Below are positions 1-9,512 of a DNA stretch of 53,081 nt, in pieces (position 1 is the stretch's first letter; each line of letters opens with the position of its first letter). Made by a program: the position numbers and the translations under genes. The notes below the pieces were generated by a model. The model was not told the DNA's origin. It was given only the letters and a program-made list of their open reading frames with translations, and did not search any database. The stretch is from Dichomitus squalens LYAD-421 SS1 (Eukaryota > Basidiomycota > Agaricomycetes > Polyporales > Polyporaceae). The stretch lies in assembly GCF_000275845.1 (NCBI RefSeq), contig NW_006766981.1:12934-66014 (forward strand), read 5' to 3'.

Positions 1-2
1 AG

Positions 3-437
3 ATAACGGAGAAGATTGGACCTGTCGACTTCAGAGTCAAACTTCCGCTGCAGAACAAGGTCCATCCCGTCTTCCACGCTTCAAAGCTTATCCCCTACCA
101 TGAAGACAAGATCGGCAACCGCAATCCGGAGAAGCCTGACCCCATCGAAGTTAAAGGTCATGATGAGTTTGAGGTCGAAAAGATCCTAGACTCTTGCGTT
201 AACCATGGATACATGCAATACTTTGTCAAATGGGCCGGCTATGATGTCTCTGAAGCAACCTGGGAACCCGTACTCAATGTCAAATATATGAAGGAACTAC
301 TCGATGAGTTCCATGCCCTTCATCCAAACGCACTGCAGCTGATCGCTCTCAACAATCCACAACTAGTTGCCCGGGAGTTTCAAAGCAATATTTGGTTTGA
401 ACGCTTCGCAGGAGCTCAGATCTTGAAGAGGGGGTAG
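3..437 (+). CDS. Ty3/gypsy chromovirus polyprotein, C-terminal end (integrase tail plus chromodomain), 5' partial
   Basis: Open in frame from the window edge to TAG at 435-437. The N-terminal part carries the integrase-tail pattern 'HPVFHASKLIPYHED' seen in Ty3/gypsy polyproteins. After an 'EVEKILDSC' segment there is a chromodomain with the aromatic residues visible in 'YFVKWAGYDVSEATWEP'. Chromodomains at the integrase C-terminus target chromoviruses to chromatin (family knowledge). About 145 codons are visible; protease, RT, RNase H and the integrase core lie outside the window. The stop codon is followed immediately by the LTR start at 438, the usual close packing of pol and 3' LTR. No internal stop is seen, so this copy may be fairly recent. 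Confidence 0.9.
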   Translation: MTEKIGPVDFRVKLPLQNKVHPVFHASKLIPYHEDKIGNRNPEKPDPIEVKGHDEFEVEKILDSCVNHGYMQYFVKWAGYDVSEATWEPVLNVKYMKELLDEFHALHPNALQLIALNNPQLVAREFQSNIWFERFAGAQILKRG

Positions 438-1004
438 TGTCACAGTTTTCTCGTGCCATGTGACCTGGAGGTCATGTGCACTGGGACAGACGCTCACCTT
501 GACCGCGGACAACTCGTATTGGAAAGTGGAGGGGCCAGGATCGAACCCCAGACCTCATGACGGCCGGGAGCGCTCATCCTCACTCACTGACAGGTGACTG
601 ATGTGATAGCAGGAGCGCTTACTCATTGGAAGGGGTCCGGACTTGGCACGACTCAGGTATTAGTTGTAAGGTCACCATGAGGCAGGTCAGAGGGTAGGAC
701 ATGAGGCAGAGAACTCTGACCAAACGATGGTCAATAGGTGCCTGGTCTGTGCACCGTTGTATTAGTATATATAGTAGGGGGTCTGAGGCAGGGAACCTCA
801 GACTTGATCTTCTCGTCAATCACCCATCTCCTCTGTAGGTAGCTAGCAGCCCTACCTTCCTTACTGCCCCTTCTAGTCTAGGGAATACATCTCTTCGCAT
901 CTCTTGCTGTGTCACCTCTGGTTGCTTCGCTTCTCAGCACCAACCTCTGCATCAGTAAGCTTTGCCCTTGTTTGTTTTGGTGGCACAGCTCATTGGCTGT
1001 GACA
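438..1004 (+). repeat. LTR of plus-strand chromovirus (3' LTR)
   Basis: Begins TGTCACAG directly after the pol stop and ends CTGTGACA, giving an 8-bp terminal inverted repeat; length 567 bp. A TATA-like run lies at about 764-775. A second copy of the same length lies inverted at 1937-2503. By eye the two share long blocks (both termini, the 'CTTACTCATTGGAAGGGG' block, the tRNA B-box-like block) with many substitutions between, so they are relatives and not a freshly duplicated pair. Confidence 0.85.
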
Positions 1005-1936
1005 TATGTCCACTGAATTTCTGGGTACACCTGAAGAGTAGCGGTGGGTGAGGCTGGACGGGTGTGTGCCTGTGAGGGAGCAGGGTTGGTGTGACCATGA
1101 TCTTCCGCTCTGAAGTCATCCTCTGCCAGAGGAGCAAAATGAGAACCTGAAGCCATTGTGATGATATCCAATGTACAAAACTAAACCACAATTCAATCTA
1201 AGTACCCAAAACGTTCAAGTTCTACTAGAGACTTAACAACCCATTCGAAATTCTGTCCCAGTCCGCTGAATTTGACTGGTCCAAACTCCTTACAGACCCA
1301 GTCGATGTTCTACTATTGGCTATGTGTCCAAGAAGGGCTGTTCTCCTCAATGTTGTACAAAACCCACTCGAGTCTGTCGCCAATGCGCTGAAGAGCAAGT
1401 CGGTGATTATGGGAGATGTCGAGCAATTGGTTCTTGCGATCGAAGACAGCCTGCAGTCTTTTAATGACAGTGCTGATCTTGGAGCCAATGATGGCAAGGA
1501 GATCAATGGGGTCATGATTCGCAAAGGAAGGGAGAGATGGCGCCAAGATATGGTACTGAAGAGGGACCGTAGGAAAAAAGGGGGCAGGTGGTAGTGGTGG
1601 TGTGGTTAAACATTGAGGGAGCGGTATGAAGGGCTGACTGGGGGACACAGATGGTAGGAGGGCCTTGCAACGAGGGACGACCAGGGTATGCCGATACTGA
1701 TGGCGATGACAAAGATGATCTGATGTATCGTCCGCAAGGGTGTGGTCAATCTGAGACTGGATGTCGAGGTAACCGTGTCTCTTGAAATGATGATGGGTAA
1801 ACTCCGGTAGGTCCGAGTCGGATAGAAGGATAGTGGGGGGGGATGATAAATGTTTCAAAAAACTCCTGGGGAAGAGATCCGGTCCGCAAGTGGTTGAGAC
1901 ACTCCACGGAGGGGATGAGTAAGAGACTTGATCCAA
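1005..1936 (-). mobile_element. Internal 5' region (leader/gag side) of an oppositely oriented Ty3/gypsy relative, truncated
   Basis: Reading the minus strand, this follows the LTR at 1937-2503. It holds a long open stretch down to 1313 with Pro/Ser/His-rich low-complexity sequence, then a helical, charged segment ('IIGSKISTVIKRLQAVFD'), then a separate ATG at 1156 that begins 'MASGSHFAPLAEDDFR'. That reading frame runs into the plus-strand LTR at 1004. The simplest inference is that the plus-strand element inserted into, or recombined with, the gag region of the minus-strand element. I cannot confirm Gag homology by motif; no zinc knuckle is visible. Confidence 0.55.
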
Positions 1937-2503
1937 TGTCACAGCCAATGAGCTGTGCCACCAAACAAACAACGACAAGCTTACTGATGCAAAGGTTGGT
2001 GCTAAGGAGCGAAGCAACCAGAGGTGACACAGCAAAGAGATGTGAAGAAGTATATTCCCTAGACTAGAAGGGGCAGTGAGAGGTAGGGCTGCTAGCTACC
2101 TACAGAGGAGATGGGGGATCAATGAGAAGATCAAGTCTGAGGTTCTCTGCCTTAGACCCCCTACTATTTATACTAATACAATGGTGCACAGACCAGGTGT
2201 CTATTGTCTATCGTTTGGTTAGAGTTCCTGCTGACTCAAGTCTTGTCTTGTGATCTGCCTCATGACATCCTTACGACTAATACCTAAATTGTCCTAAGTC
2301 CAGGCCCCTTCCAATGAGTAAGCGCCTCTGCTGACATACCAGTCACCTGCCAGTGAGTGATGGTGGGCGCTCCCAGCCTTTACAAGGTCTGGGGTTCGAA
2401 TCTGGCTGCTCCAGTTCTCAATACGAGTTGTTCGTGGTTAAGGTGCGCATCTGCCTTGGTGCACATGACCCTCTAGGTCACATGGCACGAGAAAACTGTG
2501 ACA
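1937..2503 (-). repeat. LTR of minus-strand Ty3/gypsy relative (5' LTR)
   Basis: Exactly 567 bp, with CTGTGACA at the right end and TGTCACAG at the left end on the plus strand; it is the inverted counterpart of 438-1004. On its plus-strand face it carries a tRNA B-box-like GGTTCGAATCT at 2393-2403. Downstream in the minus direction comes the gag-side fragment, which identifies this as a 5' LTR. There is no matching 3' LTR in the window. Confidence 0.8.
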
Positions 2504-3049
2504 GGATCCCTTTGTCCTCTGTTGTTATTGTCTGGTGTCCATTGTTCCCTGATTAGTCAGCAACTATGTACTTTAGTATACAAGGATAGGTCTTGCACTG
2601 GACAACCCAGTTTAACCTCTTATACCAATTAAGTGTTTTCACTCCCCAGACCCCTAGTGACCTCAAACCTCCAGACCCCCAGTCAATCTTGTGTGCTGTG
2701 TGCTAAGCTTGTCATCAGCCTGTGTCCTTGTTGTGCATAACCTGCACATGACCCCTTTGAGTGCTAACACACTTTGCCGTAACAGTCACTCTTCTTCTCT
2801 CTTTCTCTTTAAAGCACCTAGCCACCATAACATATACTTATCACTAATAGAAGCATGAATGTACTTACTGCTAATAAGCTTGTCAAGACAAATCAACTCT
2901 ATTCTGATTATTGAACACTTCTGAGCATCTTAAAACAGTAATCAGATTCTTCCAGACATGACACAATAGACAAGATGCACAGAAATAAGAAGTTGCCACC
3001 TAATAGTGTAGTATAAAAACATGTGCAATAGTGGAACATCTCAATGACC
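2504..3049. other. AT-rich intergenic stretch, probable old TE sequence
   Basis: No open frame resembles a gene. Composition becomes AT-rich compared with the gene block. A segment from 2520 (TGTTGTTATT) to 2784 (CCGTAACA) has TGTT...AACA ends like a small solo LTR, but the flanking five bases do not match, so this is only a suggestion. The remainder up to the PRP18 stop codon shows nothing recognisable and may include the PRP18 3' UTR. Confidence 0.4.
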
Positions 3050-4402
3050 TCATCCCATCAGTTGGGTTGCATCTTCTGGGGGGTATTTGGTTTGAGCAAA
3101 TGTCAAAATCCTATCTCACTTTTGATTAATCAATCAACTATGCAGTTAGATGCTACATACCTTTTTAGACTCTGAATATACTTGCGGCTGACTTCATCAT
3201 TCAAGACGTGCGCGACTTGATCCGCAGAAATCTTCTCCCGAGCTGAACGCTCATGAATACTAGAGCCGAAGGTAAGATTGCATGGTCACACACAGAAGTA
3301 TAGGCAAGATCTTACCCAACCATTGTTACACCAATAGGCCACGGCGCATTGCCGATAGACAAGCGTAGGTATGAATCATTGGCTCGCTGGTATTGTCGCC
3401 TTTGCATATAGTGAACTATCTCGGCAATCCGCGCGAGCATGTCCGCTGGAAGGTTCTACGGGGATCGTTAAGAACCGGCCTACTACGAGGAACAAAGGGA
3501 TAACACTTGCCCTCGCCCGCAAGAGCTTGAATAGAGGTTTAAGATTGTCGGCAGACTGCCGTTGAGTGGCGGCAGCATTCTTGCCTTGTGTTGTATGCTT
3601 CACATGCTCTGCGAACCCCCCTAAGGAGTAGCTCGACGTGTAAGGATGACGTGACTCACCTGGACGTTCGTCCATCCACTGCTCCCACTCCTTCAGCGCT
3701 CTCTTCAGAGCGTAATAGATAATCGGATACAGCTTATCCGGATCCGTCTTAACGAGGTTGAGGTCGAGGATTTCACTGCCCAATGATGCCTCCCCATCCT
3801 TCTTCTTGCTCCTGTCCCGGTCAGACTCGTGTCGGTCCTTCATCTGCCTTTCGATGTTTTCGACATCCTCCAGGGCCTTCTTGAAATCGTTCTGGCCGCC
3901 TTGACGCTCGTGATCCTTCTCCTCAATCAGCTCCAAAGCCCGCAAACGGAGTCGACGTTCCTTGTCCGTTTCGCCGAACAGTCGAATTGGCTGGCCTTTG
4001 GCGCGCAAACGACGGATTGTCTCCTCATTTGACATGTTGAAAGACTGAACGGAGTCGGGAGCAGGTGAGCCGTTAGACGAACCCCCTTCAGGGTGCGGCG
4101 ACTTCGTCGATGTACGAGAGCTGCTGGCCTGTGCTTTGGTCACGTATAACGCTCTGACCCAGTGCAGATAGACGTACCTTCGCTGCCGCCTTCTGTCTCC
4201 GCCTCTCCTCCCGTTCACGTTCCTCTCGCTCGCGTTCTAGTCTTCGCTGCTCCTCCTTCTGCTCCTTCTCCCGCCTTTCCTGTTCCTCCTTCAGCCGCTC
4301 GATCTCTCCGCGTCGCATATACTTAGTCGGCCGTGCGCCATCGGGAGCGGGGACGTCGAGCGCCTTGCGTTTGAGCGCGATCTCAGCCATGAGGGCGTCC
4401 AT
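3050..4402 (-). CDS. PRP18: Pre-mRNA-splicing factor Prp18
   Basis: Second-step spliceosome factor that stabilises the 5' exon/U5 arrangement (family knowledge). Exons on the minus strand: 4402-4178, 4128-3660, 3608-3511, 3455-3316, 3259-3161, 3110-3050; 1092 nt, 363 aa, in frame throughout. An acidic/basic charged coiled coil covers residues 35-75. A PRP4-like (SFM) segment lies near 110-145 ('[20 protein letters not shown]'). The Prp18 domain follows with '[10 protein letters not shown]', '[20 protein letters not shown]', '[10 protein letters not shown]' and C-terminal '[17 protein letters not shown]'. Intron 3 (3456-3510) is best read as GC-AG (AGG|GCAAGT). Intron 2 (51 nt) has no stop if retained. 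It shares a 255-bp divergent promoter with COX12. Confidence 0.9.
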
Positions 4403-4657
4403 ATCGAATGACGAAGATGAATGTAGAAGTACAGTTGAGTAGGATGGGGCTGCGCCGGTGTAGCCGAAGGGCGACGGTGGTCGAGGGCAGGAGAACGCGG
4501 AGGGCAGCCGAGGCGCCGGGCGCGACTGGACTGGATCGGGCGCGGTCGGCGTTCTCCGGGGCGGTAGCGCGCGACGTTCCGACTGTTTCCTCCTCTCTCG
4601 TCTCGTCCCTCCGTCGTTCACTTATCACCTCTTCTCTCACTTTCTCCCCATCTCGCC
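4403..4657. promoter_or_regulatory. Shared divergent promoter PRP18/COX12
   Basis: 255 bp separate the two start codons. The plus strand becomes C/T-rich over the last ~80 bases before the COX12 ATG, typical for basidiomycete core promoters. No clear TATA box. Confidence 0.5.
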
Positions 4658-5276
4658 ATGTCTGACCTCTCGAGGTTCGTCAGAATACCCAATGCGCACC
4701 TCATAGTACGCCGCTAACGCGAAACCTCGGATTACAGCAAATACGTCCTCCAGACTGCTGGCTTCGACGGTGAGTTCCGACGTCTTCTAATGCGCAACTC
4801 TCCTCAACCTACCTCCAGCCCGCTTCCCCAACCAAAACCAGACGAGGCATTGGTGCGGTTTCTCCCTATTGCTCTTCACTTTTGTCTCTGACGTCGCGAC
4901 GCGTCCGTTGCTACCTCTTTCCGCCTATGGCTCTTACTATGTATGTGCAGCTTCCAGAACTACACCGACTACTTCAAGTGCATCGCCGCCAAGGGTGAGG
5001 ACTACGCTCCCTGCAAGCAGTTCAAGCGGGCGTACAACTCTCTGTGCCCCAGTACGTTTTTCTGATAGCTGCGTCTGTGCCGGCAGGTTCTCATCACACT
5101 CTTTCTTCCCATATCAACCATCTCGTTGCGTCGGTTGCTGCACTTAAGACGAATGGGTGAGTGCCGAAAGCTGCCAATAGTTATATGGCTCCTAGTGCTG
5201 ACAGCCGTTCCCCTAGATCGCCAAGTGGGATGAGCAGCGCGAGAACGGCACCTTCCCCGCCTCTCTCGAGCCTTGA
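4658..5276 (+). CDS. COX12: Cytochrome c oxidase subunit VIb (Cox12/COX6B)
   Basis: Intermembrane-space subunit of complex IV. Exons: 4658-4674, 4738-4769, 4819-4852, 4951-5051, 5149-5156, 5217-5276; 252 nt, 83 aa. The product has the family signature 'FDARFPNQNQTRHC' and a twin-Cys helical hairpin: C28-x9-C38 and C49-x10-C60. It ends 'WDEQRENGTFPASLEP'. Exon 5 is only 8 nt (ACGAATGG); it completes 'CPNEW', which is conserved in the family, and both neighbouring introns (97 and 60 nt) have canonical ends. The frame only works with the GTGCGG donor at 4853 for intron 3. Six exons for 83 residues is extreme fragmentation. Mia40-dependent import is expected from the motif; no presequence is seen. 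Confidence 0.9.
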
Positions 5277-5765
5277 GGTGGATCGTTGGACACTATACAT
5301 GTAGACCTCCCTAAAGTCCCACTTCCTGGACAAGCTATACAATCGTCCCGTTGCGACTGCCTATCCAGGCCGAGTGCTACAAACCTATATCGGATAGTGC
5401 GTCATGATACACAGCGTTGCGCATCACAACCAAACGCTACTGGTACATGCATTAGTGGCTCTCTACCTTCTAGGGTGCTACGAGATAGCCGAGGTATATG
5501 AATACGACGGTGTATAGTATGCTACTGTGGGGAATCAGCCTAGTCCTAGCATGGCTCTCCGTCCACCCGCTAGTGCCTGCTAGTAGTCCGTAACGGAATG
5601 TGAACGTAAGTATGTTGAAGATATTGATGATGCGTGAGTACAAGTCCAACCTTGGTCGACAACGTGCTTGCAAAGGATGTAGAAGGGAAGCAAGGTATAT
5701 AGGCGAGCGAGCGACACGAGAGAAAAGGGCGTTGAATCACAGCTCTACCACGCGCAAGCCGCGTT
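5277..5765. other. Convergent 3' region between COX12 and the 5-phosphatase gene
   Basis: 489 bp between two stop codons facing each other. No credible ORF or RNA gene is visible; it presumably holds both 3' UTRs. Confidence 0.5.
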
Positions 5766-8700
5766 CTAGATGTACAGAGCATACGACCCAATCACGGGTC
5801 TATGGTCGCTCCTACCTTCCAGTCTCCGCATGCCCTTGTCGTCCAAAGTATCATACTTGAGACATACGACGTCACCTCGTCTCGGCAGCGGAGGTGCAGG
5901 CGGGAAAACTCCGGTGGCAGGTGGACTGGGTGGAGGCGCGCCCTGATGGGCGCCGTCGCGATAAAGAAAGGGGAGGAGCCACCGGAACATGGGTGTCGGA
6001 TTTGAAGGCGTCGTACTCGCCGGTCCCGCAATATCGAGGGCGTTTGACGGACTTTCCGTTGGTGAATCGAGAACGGTGGAGGTATCGCCGTTGGGCATGG
6101 CGTGCACAACGGTGGAGATGGTATTCGCATGACGCATCGGCACTCCGCCGCCTGACGGCAGTGGTGAGGTCGGAGGTCGCGTGGCAGACGGCTCGAGCGA
6201 CATTACGCGCGTCAGCGAAGCGCGCCGCTCGTCCGAGGCTCGTCGGAGGTTATCCACAGACCGTGTCTGCGTCAAGGGACGCAGCGGGCGCGCTTTCGAC
6301 GACGTCGGGGACGGGAGTTGAGGCGCAGCAGAGACGCGCTTATCGAAAGGAGGTGTCTGGACCAAGACGTCTGCCGTCTGCCCGCTGCGTGAAGTCGGCG
6401 TCGTTTGCAGCGGGATGTCCGGGTGATTCATCGACCACGTGGAGTCCCGCCGAGAGCGCAAAGACGACGGCCGGAACGCGTTGAATATCTGGCCCATCTT
6501 CGCGCGCAGCGGCATGAACCTTGTCGGATCGGTATCGTCCACGTCTTGCTGGGGCTCCGGCGCGATTGTCGACTTCCAGAGGATACGATCGCACCTGCAG
6601 AGACGACATCAGCTCCTGCGCACACGCCTTCGTGCACGGGCGTACTGACCAACTGGGTACTCGCTGCTTATGCGACGAATCGTAAACCCCCTTATCCTCG
6701 TCCTCCAAGTCAACGTTGTTCTCGCTGAGGGCGAGATGTTTGTGAGGGCGCGCGTGTGCAGCATCCGAAAGCGCCGCTTGGAACTCCTTCGCCCTCTTCG
6801 ATTTAGACCGCCTCGGGTCCGCAGGGTCCACCGGTGTCTGGGGCATCGAGACGTCCTCGGCCACCACAGCACCGTTTGGGTGGCTCCCTCGCCTAAGAGG
6901 AGCCTGCGACTTGCCCGAATGCCAGCTCTGCCTCCACCTCGACCGCTTGCCCGCAGGCGAGTACGGGTTCGGGCTGCTGGGCGAGAAGAGGGCGACCCAC
7001 TTCTCCTTGGCCTTGTGCGCGGCTGTCGTGGTCCACACCTTGTGGACCAGGTTCGACGCGCTCGCGCTCGCTGGAGGAGACTGAGAAGCATAGCCGGCAG
7101 AGGACGGTTCGCGCTCGTCCTCGTTCTCATTATCATCCTCCGGCTCCGGGTCGGCCGTTCGTCGCGAGCGCGCAGACGTCCACGCCGACGATGCCAACGA
7201 GACTGCGTCTGGGTCAGCGTCATCCTCGCAGTCCTCGTCGTGCTGCTGAGAGACGCGATCTGCTCGGTCTTCAAGGGCGGCTGTGTGCTCGTGCTCGTGC
7301 TCGGCGACCTCTGACAGCATGTTGTCGTCCGGGGACGCTGCTATGAGTGTTATTGGTGGGCGCCTGAAGGACTTGTGCCGAGAGCGCTTGCCCAGAGTAC
7401 GCAAGACGTCGTACTTGAACGTAGGCGGGAAACGGATGGGGGCTTCGTTGAAGCCTCTGAAGGAGTCACTATTTGCCATTACCTCGCGGAGCTGGTCGAA
7501 CTCAAGGGCCTGTTCGTACTCTAGATGTACATATCGCGTGAGCATTGGCAGTTGACTGCAATGAACAGTCGCGAACCTTTGCGCGAGATGAGCCAGTCGG
7601 CATGTAAACGAGTGATGTCGAGCCTGAAGTTGAGGTCGCCGAATAAGAAGGACACGTCGAATCTGTCGGTGATATCTTCGGCCAAGAAACGCGGGTCGCT
7701 CGGCGAGAGGTAGTCTTCCACTGCGAGCTCAGCCTAGCACCGTCTGGTCAGACAAAAGACTACTGGAAGCTTGACGGAGTAACAAACCTTGATCTTGGCC
7801 AAGTCTGCTAATCGCTGGTGTACCCTGCCCTCGTGAGCTACAGCGAATTCAGCGAACAGCGGTTTGGAACAATGAGAGAAGACGTGCCAGCTAGATGTGC
7901 GTTGATGAAGAGGAAGGTAGTGCCATCTAGATTCACGCTGACGCCAACGCCGCCCTTGTTCCCCACTCGACCTCCGATGAGTCCGGCGGTGACGGCCGAC
8001 TTGGATGTGCCTGAAGGCATAGCGTCAGAAAGTGGACGGATGCCACTTGCATGTGACTGACCTCGAACAAAGGGCCGTGCCTCACGGTGTATGAAAACAG
8101 CCAAGTAGAGGCCCATCATGCGTTCCTTGATGAGGAGCTCATATGGGCCTGTTCGTTGGGACTCGGTTTGAGTGCGTAGGTTTGGATCGGAAGCGCTGGA
8201 TGCCAAGGGACCTAAGACGGTGGGATGACAGTACCAGTTCTCGAGGATAGAGGACCAACTAGAAGGGGGGTGATGATGCTCGTGGGTCTTGTCTACGGAG
8301 GGGGAAAGGAGGTCGGCCTCTGCGCTCTTGCGGAGGGCGGGATCGTCGGGTTCAGGGAGGAGGGAATGCCTGGAGCGAGAGTTGTCCTTGCCATTGAGCT
8401 TGAAGCCAGCGCCGAGAGCCATGGGAATCCCTGGGATTATAGAGAAGTTGGGGATGAGCACGAGCGCACGAGGTGTAGATGGAGTTGGGTACCGGAGGCG
8501 GAGGGACATTCCTGGCCGGCACTGATGCGTGAAGTCAGAGCAGGGTTGCAGCGATGGGTGAGATCACTCACACGACGACGATATGGTAGGGATGTTCAGG
8601 AGAAGCAGGAAAGGCGGGAAGGGTGGGGGGAGCATCGGGATTGGGAGAGGATGGGTTGAACGGCGGGAGAGAGCCAAGGAGCTCTTCACAATCACCCTGG

Positions 8701-9109
8701 AAGGCGGGATAAGGAGAGGAGAAGGGAATGGGTAGATGTGGCGCACCTTGGGGATGGAGTCGTGCATGTTCCATGTTAGGATACGGACTTTGATGAACTT
8801 TGGGAGGGGTAAAGGGGGATGAGGAGGGACGGGCGTGGAGTCGGAGGGATGAGGGGACGCAGTTGTTGGTGGATGAGGAGAGGAGGGGAAGAGGGCCTGG
8901 AGACGTGCGAGGACATTGGAGTGTGCTGGTAGAAAACGGATTGTAAGTGCGCATGTCTGGGAGTGGAATGAAAAGAGAGACTCGCCTGAACGGGGAGGAC
9001 GGGAAGGATCCTTGGGAAAGTCCGGGGGAGGTAGAGAGGAGCGGAAAGCGGGGATGTGGATGGGGGGAGGGGAGTTAATTGGAGGAAGGATGGGCTGGGA
9101 GGAAACCAT
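5766..9109 (-). CDS. Inositol-polyphosphate 5-phosphatase (IPPc family) with two large insertions
   Basis: Predicted phosphoinositide 5-phosphatase. Minus-strand exons: 9109-8747, 8696-8572, 8521-8493, 8430-8062, 8010-7888, 7837-7788, 7733-7577, 7520-6650, 6594-5766; 2916 nt, 971 aa, closing in frame. Catalytic motifs in order: 'LTWNMHDSIPKGD', 'VVVAGQECPS' (metal-binding Glu), 'GGRVGNKGGVGVSV', 'LFINAHLAAHEGRVHQR', 'SFLFGDLNFRLD', 'PSWCDRILW', 'SDHRPVIGSY'. About 245 residues, acidic and Ser/Arg-rich, separate 'FPPTFKYDV' from 'PSWCDRILW', and about 255 more separate the latter from 'SDHRPV', where other family members have only tens. There is no SAC, PH or RhoGAP domain. The N-terminal ~115 residues are Pro-rich. 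The intron at 7838-7887 is best read as GC-AG. Confidence 0.88.
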
Positions 9110-9217
9110 GTTCGTGGGTGGTCGTGAGCATCAAGACAGACAACGAGAGTGGGCGAGAGCACGGCCGACGCAGACGACTGGACACTACAGTATACGACGA
9201 CGACGACAACGACAACG

Positions 9218-9266
<49 letters not shown>

Positions 9267-9512
9267 CCAGATGAGTAGCAGTGAGCGCTGGGCGCTGAGG
9301 CCTCCGGACCCGAGAGCGTGACTGACCGCTGCCGCCACGCGACTCGCAGTGGCCACAGACGCGACTCGGACTGCACTCTCCCTCAGCCTGCCCCTGCACG
9401 CGTCCTCCTCCCCACCCCGCCCTTCAATCCTCCCAACACCGCTCTCTCCTCGTCTTGTGCTACGAACTGCTCGTCTTTCATGCCATTGCCCCAATAAACT
9501 CCCGCGCCCACC
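9110..9512. promoter_or_regulatory. Shared divergent promoter, 5-phosphatase / NUP159
   Basis: 403 bp between start codons. It contains the CGA/ACGACA microsatellite at 9194-9267 and a C/T-rich tract from about 9395 to the NUP159 ATG, with CCAATAAA about 25 bp before it. No other element recognised. Confidence 0.5.
9194..9267. repeat. Microsatellite (GAC/AAC trinucleotide-type)
   Basis: About 74 bp of imperfect GAC and AAC units alternating in blocks, then a pure GAC run to 9267. It is long enough to give false ORFs of poly-Val, poly-Asp or poly-Arg in different frames. It lies in the divergent promoter, so length variation could affect either neighbour. Confidence 0.9.

Noticed and set aside
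2380..2410. Possible tRNA gene around GGTTCGAATCT
   Set aside because: Only the B box fits. The T-stem does not pair, no convincing A box or acceptor stem is present, and the same block recurs in the other LTR.
8776..9399. Long antisense ORF with a poly-valine run
   Set aside because: It is produced by the GAC/AAC microsatellite and the 5' region of the 5-phosphatase gene; composition is not protein-like outside the repeat.
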